The notes under the pieces: model-generated | Databases searched by the model: none | What the model saw: only the letters and a program-made list of their open reading frames with translations | What the model was told of the DNA's origin: nothing | Program-made: the position numbers and the translations under genes | NCBI GenBank assembly: GCA_038205115.1 | Contig: JBBRCE010000006.1 | Coordinates: 95,678-159,677 of the forward strand | Reading direction: 5' to 3' | DNA from: JBBRCE01 sp038205115 | GTDB lineage: Bacteria > Planctomycetota > Planctomycetia > Pirellulales > JBBRCE01 | Length of the DNA: 64,000 bases | Part shown: one piece after another, positions 36,455-46,380 of the stretch | Layout of the letters: the number at the start of each line of letters is the position of its first letter | Position numbering within the stretch: position 1 is the first letter of the stretch

Positions 36455-39181
36455 TTATTGCAGAAGCTTTCGCAGCACGGTTTGCAGAATGCCACCGTTG
36501 CGATAATAGTCCAATTCCACCGGCGTATCGATCCGCACGCGGGCTTCGAACTCCACCAGCGAACCGTCCGGCTTATGCGCGGCGACGATCAGCGTGGATC
36601 GCGGTTGCACGCGATCGTCCACCGGAATATCGAACGTCTCTTCGCCGGTTAGTCCGATCGACTTCCACGATTGGCCCTTCATGAACAACAGTGGCAGCAC
36701 GCCCATCCCCACCAGGTTACTGCGGTGAATGCGTTCGAAGCTTTGCGCGATCACGGCCTTTACGCCCAGCAACATCGTGCCTTTTGCGGCCCAATCGCGA
36801 CTGCTGCCGGTGCCGTATTCTTCGCCGGCAATGATCACCAGCGGCACGTGGTCGGCTTTGTATTGCATGGCCGCATCGTAAATGGTCATCGTCTGACCGC
36901 CCGGCAAATGCCGCGTCATGCCGCCTTCGGTGCCAGGCGCCATTTGGTTGCGAATGCGTATGTTGGCAAACGTGCCGCGCGTCATCACGCGATCGTTTCC
37001 GCGGCGTGCGCCGTATTGGTTGAAGTCGCGCGGTTCGACGCCGTGATGCTGCAAATATTGGCCGGCCGGACTCTTGGCGGCAATCGAACCGGCCGGAGAG
37101 ATATGGTCGGTAGTGATCGAATCGCCCAGCGCCGCCAAGCATCGCGCGGATTTGATTTGCTGAATCGGTCCCGGTTGCGGCGGCAGATCGAACAAAAACG
37201 GCGGCTCTTGAATGTACGTGCTTTCCGACTGCCAATCGAACAAGTCGCCTTCGCTGGTGACAATGGCATTCCACTGCGCGTTGGCCTGGAACACGCCGGA
37301 ATAGTTCTTGCGGAACATCTCCGGCAACACCGAAGTCTTCATGGTTTCGGCCACTTCAGCATGCGAGGGCCAAACGTCTTTCAGAAACACCGGCTGACCG
37401 TCGCTGCCGATGCCCAGCGGTTGCGTGACCAGATCGATATCGATACTGCCGGCCAGCGCATAAGCCACAACCAGCGGCGGACTGGCCAGGTAGTTTGCCT
37501 TAACCAAGGCGTTGACGCGACCTTCGAAGTTGCGATTACCGCTGAGCACGGCCGAGGCGACCAAATCGCCTTCGCTGACCGCTTTGGCCACCGCGTCAGG
37601 CAGCGGACCGCTGTTGCCAATGCATGTTGTGCAGCCATAACCGACCGTGTTGAAGCCCAGCTTTTCTAACGGTGCGGTTAAGCCCGCGGCGTCGAGATAA
37701 TCGGTCACCACGCGCGATCCGGGTGCCAGGCTGGTCTTTACGTAAGGTTTGACGGACAGGCCTTTCTCGACGGCCTTCTTCGCCAGCAGTCCGGCCGCCA
37801 ACATCACCGAGGGATTGCTGGTGTTCGTGCAACTGGTAATGGCGGCAATCACCACCGCGCCGTGCGAGATATCGGCGCTGTGCCCGTTATCGACAACCTT
37901 ACCTGTGCGACTCAACGCCGCGGCATCGAGACCGAAACCGCGCTCGGCGATGGGCGCGATCAGCGCCTTGCCGAACGACTGCTTGACGTCCGACAGCAGC
38001 ACACGATCTTGAGGCCGCTTGGGACCGGCCATGCTGGGTTGCACGGTCGACAGATCGAGCTTAATGACCTTGGTGTAAGTTGGCGCCGGCGAGTCGTCAG
38101 TGCGGAACAAGCCCTGTTCTTTGTAATACCGCTCGACCAATTGCACTTCCGCGTCAGTGCGCCCCGTGGCGCGCAAAAAGCGGAGCGTTTCGTCATCGAC
38201 CGGAAAAAAGCCAATCGTGGCGCCATATTCGGGCGCCATGTTGCCAATCGTGGCGCGATCGGCCAGCCGCATATTCGAAACGCCGGGGCCAAAGAACTCG
38301 ACGAACTTGCCGACCACGCCTTCTTTTCGCAGAATTTGCGTTACCACCAACACCAGGTCGGTGGCAGTTGCCGCCGGCGGCAGTTGGCCGCTGACTTCAA
38401 AGCCAATCACTTCCGGCAGCAGCATGTACAACGGTTGGCCGAGCATCGTGGCCTCGGCTTCAATTCCGCCTACGCCCCAGCCAACGACGCCCAGGCCGTT
38501 AATCATGGTGGTGTGACTATCCGTGCCCACCAGGGTGTCCGGAACGGCAACCGCCTCGCCATGTTCGGTACGCAGGAAAACGCCTTTGGCCAAGAATTCC
38601 AGATTCACTTGGTGAACGATGCCCACGTTGGGCGGCACCACGCGGAAATTATCGAACGCCTTTTGCCCCCAGCGCAAAAACTCGTAGCGCTCGCCATTGC
38701 GGGCAAACTCTTGCTCCACATTTTGCCCAAGCGCCTCGGCGGTGCCAAAATAGTCGACTTGCACCGAGTGATCGATCACCAGATCGACCGGAATCAGCGG
38801 GTTGATCTTTTTGGGATCTCCGCCCAAACGCTGCATGGCGCTACGCATGGCGGCCAGATCGACAACGCACGGCACGCCGGTAAAATCTTGCAGCACCACG
38901 CGGGCGGCTTTGAAGGGAATTTCCACTTCGGCCGGCGCCGCGGCATTCCAGGCGGCCAGATTTTTGACATCTTCCTGCCGCACGGAGTAGTCGTCGCAAT
39001 TGCGGAGCAGCGACTCCAGTAAGATGCGAATCGAAAACGGTAGCGCGGAAATCTTGCCGAGCCCAAGCTGTTCCAAACGCGACAATCGATAGATGACCGC
39101 CGGTCCCGAACCGGTTTCGAACGTGTCGCGAGCGCCAAAAAAGTCATGACTGGTTGCGGCCGATACGGGCGACGATGGCAT
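36455..39181 (-). CDS. acnA: Aconitate hydratase, AcnA/IRP type
   Basis: Aconitase interconverts citrate and isocitrate in the TCA cycle. From the ATG at 39181 (MPSSPVSAATSHDFFGARDT) the product has 908 residues, the AcnA length. The [4Fe-4S] cysteines are in ITSCTNTSNPSV and GCTTCIGNSGPL. The swivel domain carries EYGTGSSRDWAAKG. AAAGGACGAGG precedes the start, so the upstream in-frame extension to 39292 is rejected. It converges on the GTPase cassette with 26 bp between stops. Confidence 0.96.
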   Translation of the reverse strand: MPSSPVSAATSHDFFGARDTFETGSGPAVIYRLSRLEQLGLGKISALPFSIRILLESLLRNCDDYSVRQEDVKNLAAWNAAAPAEVEIPFKAARVVLQDFTGVPCVVDLAAMRSAMQRLGGDPKKINPLIPVDLVIDHSVQVDYFGTAEALGQNVEQEFARNGERYEFLRWGQKAFDNFRVVPPNVGIVHQVNLEFLAKGVFLRTEHGEAVAVPDTLVGTDSHTTMINGLGVVGWGVGGIEAEATMLGQPLYMLLPEVIGFEVSGQLPPAATATDLVLVVTQILRKEGVVGKFVEFFGPGVSNMRLADRATIGNMAPEYGATIGFFPVDDETLRFLRATGRTDAEVQLVERYYKEQGLFRTDDSPAPTYTKVIKLDLSTVQPSMAGPKRPQDRVLLSDVKQSFGKALIAPIAERGFGLDAAALSRTGKVVDNGHSADISHGAVVIAAITSCTNTSNPSVMLAAGLLAKKAVEKGLSVKPYVKTSLAPGSRVVTDYLDAAGLTAPLEKLGFNTVGYGCTTCIGNSGPLPDAVAKAVSEGDLVASAVLSGNRNFEGRVNALVKANYLASPPLVVAYALAGSIDIDLVTQPLGIGSDGQPVFLKDVWPSHAEVAETMKTSVLPEMFRKNYSGVFQANAQWNAIVTSEGDLFDWQSESTYIQEPPFLFDLPPQPGPIQQIKSARCLAALGDSITTDHISPAGSIAAKSPAGQYLQHHGVEPRDFNQYGARRGNDRVMTRGTFANIRIRNQMAPGTEGGMTRHLPGGQTMTIYDAAMQYKADHVPLVIIAGEEYGTGSSRDWAAKGTMLLGVKAVIAQSFERIHRSNLVGMGVLPLLFMKGQSWKSIGLTGEETFDIPVDDRVQPRSTLIVAAHKPDGSLVEFEARVRIDTPVELDYYRNGGILQTVLRKLLQ

Positions 39182-39360
39182 GGAAACCTCGTCCTTTCCA
39201 AATGAGATATCTGCGATCGATTGACAGACCCGAGGGCAATTCGGCCGAAACACGCTCGGGCCGAAGGCAGGCAACCCCGGATCGCTACACAATGTAGCAA
39301 ATTCTCACGCCGCTGTTCTACCGTCCCAGGGCCGTGGACGCTGTAAATAACAGCAAAAAA

Positions 39361-39399
39361 AGCCGGCGATGCGCCCATTTAAGGCCAACATCGCCGGCT
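39361..39399 (-). terminator. Rho-independent terminator of the TIGR03009-like gene
   Basis: AGCCGGCGATG pairs with CATCGCCGGCT over a 17-base loop. Read on the minus strand it is followed by seven T residues, a classic intrinsic terminator 34 bp past the gene's stop. Confidence 0.9.
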
Positions 39400-39432
39400 T
39401 TGATGATTTGAAGTGACGGTTTTTCCGACGAA

Positions 39433-40617
39433 TTAACGGGGAGCGCCAAACGGACGTGACGCGGCACCGTTGTTGCCCGGCGTGTTGGCGGGCGAAACGT
39501 TGCCCACAGGTACGGAACCATTCGGCGCGACACCGCCCACCGCGCCGCGTGGCGGAGCGATGGGTGCAGGCGCGGCAAGTTGATTGGGGTCGTTCACCAC
39601 GCGCGTCCATCCGACCGGCGTGAAGGGCTTGAAGCCGGGCAGAATCCCGTTAAGCAGTGAATTTTCGCTGATGCCGCTGAATGAATACATCATCCGCGAA
39701 CCATCTGGGTTGATGAGATTCAAAAACTGGGGCCGCAAATCCTTAGAGTCGAGCACTAGAATGGCGGCGCGAAAATTTGCCGCGTCGGATTGGTATTTGG
39801 GCAGCGCCTCGATCCACGCCTGACCTTTCACGTCGCCCGGCGTGACAAGCCGCAGCCAATAGCGCTTGGCTAACGTGGCTGCTTCAGAGCCGAACAAGAA
39901 TGGTAGCGGGCCATCGCTAATGGCCTTGCCTTGCAGCGCGGGATCGAGCTTGGTTTCAATCAATTGTTTTTTTGCGCCGGAAAACTCATAGATCGACAGG
40001 CCGTCGCAGACCCATTTCTCGCGTTCGTCCGGTTTGTCCTGATACTTGTTGGTATTGGCGTCGTAGATGCCAACCTCTTCGATATGAAACAGCCCTTTAT
40101 CGGGGTTACCATATCGCAGCGTGCCAGATCGACGTGCGCGTGGTAGTGGTTGAGCATTGGCATCGACCGGGCCATTGATTTTTAGTTGACGGCTGATCGG
40201 ATCAAGGCTGGGTGCCTCGTAATCCAGGCGAGTGAACTTGCAATCGAAGGTTTTGATACCCTTGCCTTTTTTTTCCCATTCGAGCAACACGTGATTGATT
40301 TCGGCCTGCTCTTGCGCGCTAAGTACATACGGCACGCGCGGCTGCGGTGGCGTTTTTTGCGGCTGAATGACCGGTTGTTGCTGCAGCGGTGGTTGCTGTT
40401 GCGGGCTGCCGACGGGGTTGATTGGGCCGGCGCTGGGATTTTGCGGTTGGAAATTGCCCTGCTGGGGCTGCGTTTGCATAGGTTGCGGCGCACGCTGCTG
40501 TTGCTGCTGGTAGTTGGGCTGCGCCTGTGCCTGCGCGGTCTTGCCTGCAAGCGAGCCAATCAAAAATGCGGCGGTGCCGCAATAAACAACGCACACGTGG
40601 CAACTTGATCGACGCAT
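39433..40617 (-). CDS. Exported TIGR03009-like planctomycete protein
   Basis: The 394-residue protein has a signal peptide (MRRSSCHVCVVYCGTAAFLI, cleavage near AQAQAQ). A Gln/Pro-rich linker (about 30-100) with many QQQ and PQ runs follows. The globular domain begins AQEQAEINHVLLEWEKKGKG and has KTFDCKFTRLDYE and GTLRYGNPDKGLFHIEEV. This fits the planctomycete TIGR03009 family, whose fold is LolA-like, suggesting binding of a lipid or outer-membrane component. The tail is Ala/Pro/Asn-rich. ATG at 40617 is preferred over 40626 by ribosome-site spacing. Confidence 0.75.
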   Translation of the reverse strand: MRRSSCHVCVVYCGTAAFLIGSLAGKTAQAQAQPNYQQQQQRAPQPMQTQPQQGNFQPQNPSAGPINPVGSPQQQPPLQQQPVIQPQKTPPQPRVPYVLSAQEQAEINHVLLEWEKKGKGIKTFDCKFTRLDYEAPSLDPISRQLKINGPVDANAQPLPRARRSGTLRYGNPDKGLFHIEEVGIYDANTNKYQDKPDEREKWVCDGLSIYEFSGAKKQLIETKLDPALQGKAISDGPLPFLFGSEAATLAKRYWLRLVTPGDVKGQAWIEALPKYQSDAANFRAAILVLDSKDLRPQFLNLINPDGSRMMYSFSGISENSLLNGILPGFKPFTPVGWTRVVNDPNQLAAPAPIAPPRGAVGGVAPNGSVPVGNVSPANTPGNNGAASRPFGAPR

Positions 40618-40815
40618 GGCGGGCATCCTGTCCTGCGAAGGCGGTGGTGAGCGGTCGCGTCCGAGCGACCGCGAATCACGGGGATTCGCCCAGAATTTTA
40701 GCATCATCGTCGCAGCGGCCCTAGAGCGGTTTTTGCCTGACAAATTGCCGAAATGCTCGCGTTCCGAATATGCTGGCAGGCCATTCCATCGTGGGTTGAC
40801 GGCCGACCAACGCAA

Positions 40816-40846
40816 AACGGCCTGTCGAATCATTCGACAGGCCGTT
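40816..40846 (-). terminator. Hairpin terminator downstream of the Cys-rich gene
   Basis: AACGGCCTGTCGAAT and its complement form a 15-bp stem with a one-base nominal loop. On the minus strand it is followed by TTTTGCG. It lies 150 bp beyond the stop of the Cys/His-rich gene and upstream of the next gene on the strand. Confidence 0.7.
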
Positions 40847-40995
40847 GTTACGATAGTAATGTTTCGATCGACGTGGTTCGAAAGCCGGAGAGGTCTTGTT
40901 GGTGGTTGCCGTGAGCCCGTGGGGGCCACTGATCGCAACGATTTAGATCATCCGTAGTGCTGACGAATTTGACGTTAATCTTTCGCAACGGCAAA

Positions 40996-41520
40996 CTAGC
41001 CGCCGCAGCCGCAGCTCGGAGCAGCAGCGCAACCGCAGCTCATTTCGCAACCGCAACCACAACGGTGGTGACGGTGGCAGCAGCTCTTCATGGACTCACA
41101 GCAGCTCTTCACGTAATCGCAGCAGCTGTGGCACATGTGGTGGCAACGGTGGTGCTTGTGGCAGCAACCGCAGCTCGATTCGCAACCGCAGCTCGGGGCA
41201 GCTTCGCAACCGCAGGTCGGAGCCGGGGCAGCACAGCAAGGAGCTGGGGCCGGAGCTTCGCAAGCCGGAGCGGCGCAACCGCAGGTCGGAGCGGCACAGC
41301 AGCTGGTTTCGCAGCAGCTCGTGTGGCAGCACTTGTGGAAAAAGTGGTGCATTTTGTGGCAGCAGCTACCGCAGCTCGATTCGCAGCACGTTGGCGCCGG
41401 AGCGGCACAACAGCTGGTTTCACAACCACAACCATGATGAAAACCGAATGCCATGGCATTCGACGCGCCGGCCAGCAGAGCAATTGCCACCGCGACCGAC
41501 AACACAATACGACGATTCAT
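40996..41520 (-). CDS. Secreted Cys/His-rich protein
   Basis: The 174-residue protein has a clear signal peptide (MNRRIVLSVAVAIALLAGAS, then NAMA|FG). The mature part is built from short Cys-rich units such as CETSCCAAP, CGCEAAPSCGCE, CCHKHHRCHH and SCCESMKSCCHRHHRC. I count about 42 Cys plus many His, so metal binding or dense disulfide cross-linking is likely. AAGGAG lies seven bases before the start. Low-complexity repeats make homology calls unreliable; related Cys-rich proteins occur in planctomycete envelopes. It appears monocistronic, with its own terminator. Confidence 0.8.
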   Translation of the reverse strand: MNRRIVLSVAVAIALLAGASNAMAFGFHHGCGCETSCCAAPAPTCCESSCGSCCHKMHHFFHKCCHTSCCETSCCAAPTCGCAAPACEAPAPAPCCAAPAPTCGCEAAPSCGCESSCGCCHKHHRCHHMCHSCCDYVKSCCESMKSCCHRHHRCGCGCEMSCGCAAAPSCGCGG

Positions 41521-41913
41521 CTGTACTACTCCTTAATGGAGAAAAAACGGGGTGAACAGTCAGGATGGTTTGTTCGGACCTGCGAACAGCTTGACTCTGC
41601 TGGCAAGAAACCGAAGGCATACCTTTGCGCGAACATCGCGCGTTCCTTCACTAGCAATCGGTATCGTCTACGCAAGCAACGCCGATTCACCATTCATCCC
41701 GAATTGCCTAGATTTGTTTTAGGAATCGCTAACGCTTGTGCCGACAATTCCGCGTGTAGGGACGCGAGCGTGGCAACCGTGCCTTGGCGGCGGCGTGATG
41801 CGCGGTTGACTTCAAGCACAATGCTACGCGTAAGCTTATTGCAGGCAACGACTTAAGAACCGCGTGCACAAGAGAGTGAGTTGACGTGCTCAGCGCAGGC
41901 AGTGCGAAAATGC
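41521..41913. other. Upstream region of the Cys-rich gene
   Basis: These 393 bp hold the promoter side of the Cys/His-rich gene and the downstream end of the phosphoglycerate-kinase-like gene. Apart from the ribosome site at the left end I see no further feature. Confidence 0.5.
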
Positions 41914-43305
41914 CTAGTGCTTGACTGACAAATCCAGCGATTGCAGGTACGGAACCGGCGAACTGCCCAGGGCATTGAGCACGGTACCGCCTGCCGTAAA
42001 GCAATGCGTGACCCAATCCGGCTGACCGTATTTTTCCAAAGCCTTGCCGCCTTCGCCGCCACCGACATAAACCTCGGCACCGGCATCCTTCATTCGCTTG
42101 AGCTGCGCGACAAACGTGCGCGTACCTTCTTCGAACCGCGAATCTTCGAACATTCCGAACACGCCGTTATGGAACACCACGGCTGGCTCCGCGCCAGATT
42201 TGGCCGCAACGAGGAACTCGCCCACTTTTTCTTCGAACAGCTTGGACGTCTTGGGACCGACATCGAATTGCTGATCGCCGGGTCCAATCACGTCCGCCAC
42301 GCGACCGTCTTGCAACACGAAATCCACCGGCAGTACAAACTGAATTCCCTTTTTGGCGCCATCTGCCAGCATTTGTTTGGCTTGCTCGATTCGCTCGGCC
42401 GGAATGTAATATGGCTTGTCGGCATGCTTGGGATCTTCGGCAACACCCATCGAGAATTGGCCACCGTGCAAGGCAACATCCGCTTTTTTCAATGCCATCG
42501 CCAGCGAGCCGGCGGCAAACACCCAGCGAATGGTGCCGCGATCGATCATCGCCTGCAGGTCGTCGAGCTTGTCGATTTTCAATCCACTGAAGACCACCAT
42601 TTGCGTCTTTAAGCAGCGGCGCATTGGGCCGTCAAATTCTCCGGCCACGTAATTCCCGAGCGCCACGCGGCGCATGGCCAACGGAATGATCGTGCTCGAT
42701 GCATCCAAGCTGCCGGCCGAAAGTGCTTCGTTAACGTAGACCTTGGCAACTTTATCCGAAAATTCGTTGGCGAAGCTGGCCAGTTGATGCACAAACTTGG
42801 GGCAATCCTCGTGCTTGGCGTCCCACAGCACACGTTCGATTTTGTATCGCCGTGTGTTTTCCAGCATCAACACGTCGCCCGCCGCGGCGGTCGTAATTTG
42901 TCCGAGCACATTTGGATGGATCTTGCCGCTGGCGTCATCGTACCAATTGTCAATCAAGGTGACCGTTTTGCCCAACAGTTCGCCCAGCCGTTTGGCCACA
43001 TCCTTGAGCGAGCCCTCGGGCTTACGGCCGATATGCCCGATCACGATCTGCTTCCAACCGCGCTGGATACCAAATTTGAGCGTGTCGACCATTGATCGCA
43101 GACGCTCATCGCCTTGGCCGATCGATGCGCCTGGCTTTGCATCGACGTCGCCGCGAACGACCACTGGCGTGCCGCTGGGAACATCCGCCAAACTACTGAG
43201 CCGAGGAATTGCCGCCAAATACTGCTCTAACGTCTTGTTGTGAGCCTGATCTTCGCCCAGTAGCACGCGGCAGAGATGCAACATCGAAACGTCGGCGACT
43301 TTCAT
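41914..43305 (-). CDS. Divergent phosphoglycerate kinase homologue
   Basis: The 463-residue protein follows the PGK fold order but with altered motifs. RGDVDAKPG (51-59) stands where PGK has RVDFNVP, HIGRKPEGSL (91-100) where it has HLGRP, LENTRRY (148-154) for LENLRF, VNEALSAGSLDAS for VNDAFGTAHRAHAS, and FHNGVFGMFED plus VGGGEGGKALEK near the C-terminus. Canonical PGK is about 395 residues. GGGAG six bases upstream supports the ATG at 43305. It may be a functional variant of glycolytic PGK or act on another substrate. No other glycolytic gene is adjacent. Confidence 0.8.
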   Translation of the reverse strand: MKVADVSMLHLCRVLLGEDQAHNKTLEQYLAAIPRLSSLADVPSGTPVVVRGDVDAKPGASIGQGDERLRSMVDTLKFGIQRGWKQIVIGHIGRKPEGSLKDVAKRLGELLGKTVTLIDNWYDDASGKIHPNVLGQITTAAAGDVLMLENTRRYKIERVLWDAKHEDCPKFVHQLASFANEFSDKVAKVYVNEALSAGSLDASSTIIPLAMRRVALGNYVAGEFDGPMRRCLKTQMVVFSGLKIDKLDDLQAMIDRGTIRWVFAAGSLAMALKKADVALHGGQFSMGVAEDPKHADKPYYIPAERIEQAKQMLADGAKKGIQFVLPVDFVLQDGRVADVIGPGDQQFDVGPKTSKLFEEKVGEFLVAAKSGAEPAVVFHNGVFGMFEDSRFEEGTRTFVAQLKRMKDAGAEVYVGGGEGGKALEKYGQPDWVTHCFTAGGTVLNALGSSPVPYLQSLDLSVKH

Positions 43306-43543
43306 AACGAACTCCCACTCGGCTGAAAACATTAGGCGATGATTGGCATCAGGATACCAAAACCGTGTTGGCGCGCAAATGACCCGCCGGCAATGCAACG
43401 TGATTGTCGCTGGCCACGCCAGCAGTTGAATCATTGGTCAGTCGAACGCCTGCGAAACAAGCGTTGCGCTGGCTGCGAATGGCTCTGCGTTTTCGCCGGT
43501 TGGAAATGCCAGCCAATTCTACAGTGATGAATTCCGCGACGAA

Positions 43544-46087
43544 TTATCGCGACGGATTATCGCGCGCCGCCATTTGCCCCGGCTCGACTTTCCAGGCTTG
43601 CAGCCCACTGGCCGAGGCAATCAGCAGCAGGCTGTTGTTGCCGATCCGTGTGGCGGCCAACCCACTGATCGCAGCACCGGTGGCAAAATGGTCGATGGGC
43701 GTGCCGTCGTTGGCCAGGATATGCACGCTGCCATCTGGCCCAGCGATGATCCATTGCGGTTCGGCTCCGTCGACCAGTGCCGCCGATGTCACGATCTCCA
43801 GCGGCTCTGTATAAATACCGCTGGGCAGCGGATATCCCCAGCGCTTGGTTTCGCCAAACCGTCCACCAATCACGCTGCCAATGTGGCCGTCGTCGTCTTG
43901 CACCAGGCAGCAGAAACCGCTGGAACGTGCGCCGGCACTGCTGGCCGCGGTGAACACGCGCAACAGTGGGTGCGTACCAACTGGCAAATTATGCTGCGGG
44001 GTCGGATTGCCGTCGAAGTCGTAGGCCAGCAGTTGACCACGGCCACTGGTGAACAGCAATTCGGCATGGCCATCGGCCTGACGCGGAGCTTGGGCAATTC
44101 CCAGTACCGGCGCGATGTTTCGATCTCGCCAGACTCGTTTTCCTTGCAGCGTAAAGCGATGCACGCCCATGTCCGCGCCCCAAAACCCGATGGCAATTTC
44201 CAGTTCGCCGGCCGTTTTGGTATCGACGAATTGCACGTCGGAAATTCCCTCATGCTTGCCCTCCTCGGCGTCAGGAATGGCGGTCAGCAAGTTCCAATTG
44301 GCATCGTACAGATAGAATTGTTGCTGCGGCGAGGCAAACGCGGCGTAATACCGTTGCCCGCGTTGATCCACGGCCGTCCGCAAACTGGCGACGGGCGTTT
44401 TTGGCGGAAGTTTCAGATCGTGACGGGCAATCACCGCGCCGTTGACGTCCAATTGCGCCACCGCTTGCCAACGATCGTGAACCCACATCTCCGGCGGTCC
44501 GGAAACGCTCGGAACGATCAGCAGATTGCCGGGCGATTTGATGCCCGTCGCGTTCCAAAGCTTGACCAGTTTCAGTTTGGCAGGTTCGCTGGCCCGCAAA
44601 ATCTTGGCCTGCGGAATTTCGCGAACGACCGAATCCGCCTCACGCTGAGCATCTTGAATGGCGCGTTGGTAAATGGCCAGCCGCGAATCGCTGCGGGCTT
44701 TGGCCTCGGCGAATGTGCTTTCGCCCGCCAAGAGCTTTTCTAAGGTGGCCGGCAACTGAATTTCCAACTCGGGATTCTTGCCGACTTCGCTATCCTGCAC
44801 CAGGCCATCGGGACCGAGCACGATCATGGTCGGCGCGTATTGCACATTAAAGGTTTTCTCCGCGTGCTGCCCTTGATCGCGGGCGATCCGTAGCGACACA
44901 TTCAGCCGCTTCAAAGCCAACGCCAAATCCGCATCCGCCGCCGCGCGACCGTCGGTATTGACCGCGTAGAACGCAACTTTTCCGGCCAGTTTGGTTTGCG
45001 ATGCCACGCGATTCAGCGCGGTCAGCACATCCATGCAAGGCAAGCTTTGCATCGACCAGAACAGCAACACCGCCGGTTTGCCGGCTAGCGTTTGCCGGGT
45101 CATTTTGCTTCCGTCGAGCGAGGCCAGCGTGAAGTCGGAGATCGGCTTGCCAAACAAGTCGGGCGGCGCCATCGGCCGATCCAGCGCCACCAGTCGTTTG
45201 ACTTCAATCGCGTCGGCCGGCGCTTCGAAGTTAAATGCGTTAACGGCAATCGGGCCGTTCAGTCGCGCGCCGGCAAACTCGACCACCGCCGATTCCATTT
45301 GATTGCCGTTGGCGTCTGCCGCGGGCGTCGGCAAAAACTCCATCCGTCGCAACACATGCTGCGCGTCGTCCACCCACAGCACAATCGCGCCGCTTACCGC
45401 CGTGAACTGAATCCGCTCGCAGCGCAACTCGGCAATATCCTGCGGCTCAAGCAGCGAAACTGCCGTAGCCTCTTTGCGGAGCGACGGCAACCATTGATCG
45501 TCCAGCAGCAAATTCAATTGGATCGGGCCGGTAATCGAAAGCAGTCCGCGGACCAATTCCGGGTCGGCAAACGCCGGGTCGAGAAACTCTTCTTTTCGCA
45601 ACTTCGGCGGCGCGACGCGCGTCAGCACCTGCCCCTCAATGCCGGGCACAATCGCCCGCAGCAACGTTCCATCGCTGGCCAGTTCTACGCCGCACGTCCG
45701 CATTTGAATTTTGTTCGGCCGCTGAAACGACAGCGAAAAGTCGAGCGTCTGCGGTGGCAGCGGCTTGCCATTTTGCGACATCTTTTGCACGAGTTGTCCG
45801 GCATCGGCGTAGCTTTTGGCGGAACGGTAGGCCTGAGTCAGATTCGTCAGGATCAAATCGATTTTCGCAGCGGCCAGTTGAGCGGTTTGCACTCCGACGT
45901 CCGGAATCGGCGCCGCACGACCGCGCGGTGAGGTTCCGGTGTGGGTTACGCTCGGTTTGGCATCGTTGGCAGCCGGCTCGAATTTGTTGCAGCCGGAAAG
46001 ATAGACCACCATTGCCCAGCAAACGCCAAACGCGACCAGTCCGCGGAGGTAAAACCAAATCATTGAATAGAGACGCTGTTCGCTCAT
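43544..46087 (-). CDS. Lipoprotein with degenerate TlpA-like domain and beta-propeller-like C-terminus
   Basis: The 847-residue protein starts MSEQRLYSMIWFYLRGLVAF and has a lipobox VYLSGC, so it is probably membrane-anchored outside the cytoplasm. Residues 60-300 resemble an outer-membrane lipoprotein-sorting type beta domain. Residues about 315-455 are thioredoxin/TlpA-like (PISDFTLASLDGSKMTRQTL, then LLFWSMQSLPCMDVL) with only the second active-site Cys. Residues 530-840 look like a propeller with repeated strands (HAELLFTSGRGQLLAYDFDG). No redox partner is adjacent. Confidence 0.7.
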   Translation of the reverse strand: MSEQRLYSMIWFYLRGLVAFGVCWAMVVYLSGCNKFEPAANDAKPSVTHTGTSPRGRAAPIPDVGVQTAQLAAAKIDLILTNLTQAYRSAKSYADAGQLVQKMSQNGKPLPPQTLDFSLSFQRPNKIQMRTCGVELASDGTLLRAIVPGIEGQVLTRVAPPKLRKEEFLDPAFADPELVRGLLSITGPIQLNLLLDDQWLPSLRKEATAVSLLEPQDIAELRCERIQFTAVSGAIVLWVDDAQHVLRRMEFLPTPAADANGNQMESAVVEFAGARLNGPIAVNAFNFEAPADAIEVKRLVALDRPMAPPDLFGKPISDFTLASLDGSKMTRQTLAGKPAVLLFWSMQSLPCMDVLTALNRVASQTKLAGKVAFYAVNTDGRAAADADLALALKRLNVSLRIARDQGQHAEKTFNVQYAPTMIVLGPDGLVQDSEVGKNPELEIQLPATLEKLLAGESTFAEAKARSDSRLAIYQRAIQDAQREADSVVREIPQAKILRASEPAKLKLVKLWNATGIKSPGNLLIVPSVSGPPEMWVHDRWQAVAQLDVNGAVIARHDLKLPPKTPVASLRTAVDQRGQRYYAAFASPQQQFYLYDANWNLLTAIPDAEEGKHEGISDVQFVDTKTAGELEIAIGFWGADMGVHRFTLQGKRVWRDRNIAPVLGIAQAPRQADGHAELLFTSGRGQLLAYDFDGNPTPQHNLPVGTHPLLRVFTAASSAGARSSGFCCLVQDDDGHIGSVIGGRFGETKRWGYPLPSGIYTEPLEIVTSAALVDGAEPQWIIAGPDGSVHILANDGTPIDHFATGAAISGLAATRIGNNSLLLIASASGLQAWKVEPGQMAARDNPSR

Positions 46088-46380
46088 GTTAATAACGCTT
46101 CCGAAGTGACGCATACAAAGACGTGTGTGGTTGGAATTATTCAGATTCTGAATGCTGAGTAAAGCTCAGCGGGTGGCGCGGACCGAAAAATCTACCCCGT
46201 TAATCCTGAGTTTCGAAAAGCGATTTTCACAGCAGATAGCAAGAGGTTAGACCACTGCGGTTGCCCGCGTAAAGATCAACTTATTGACGCCCTCAGGCAA
46301 CCGAATATGATGCGGGCAGGTTTGGCGGTCGTTCGCTGGCCAGCATGGGTTGCCGACTGCTCTTTCGAAGACGGGATGGA

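Noticed and set aside
37862..39022. 386-residue open frame opposite aconitase
   Set aside because: The aconitase reading is unmistakable, and the opposite frame is a codon-bias shadow.
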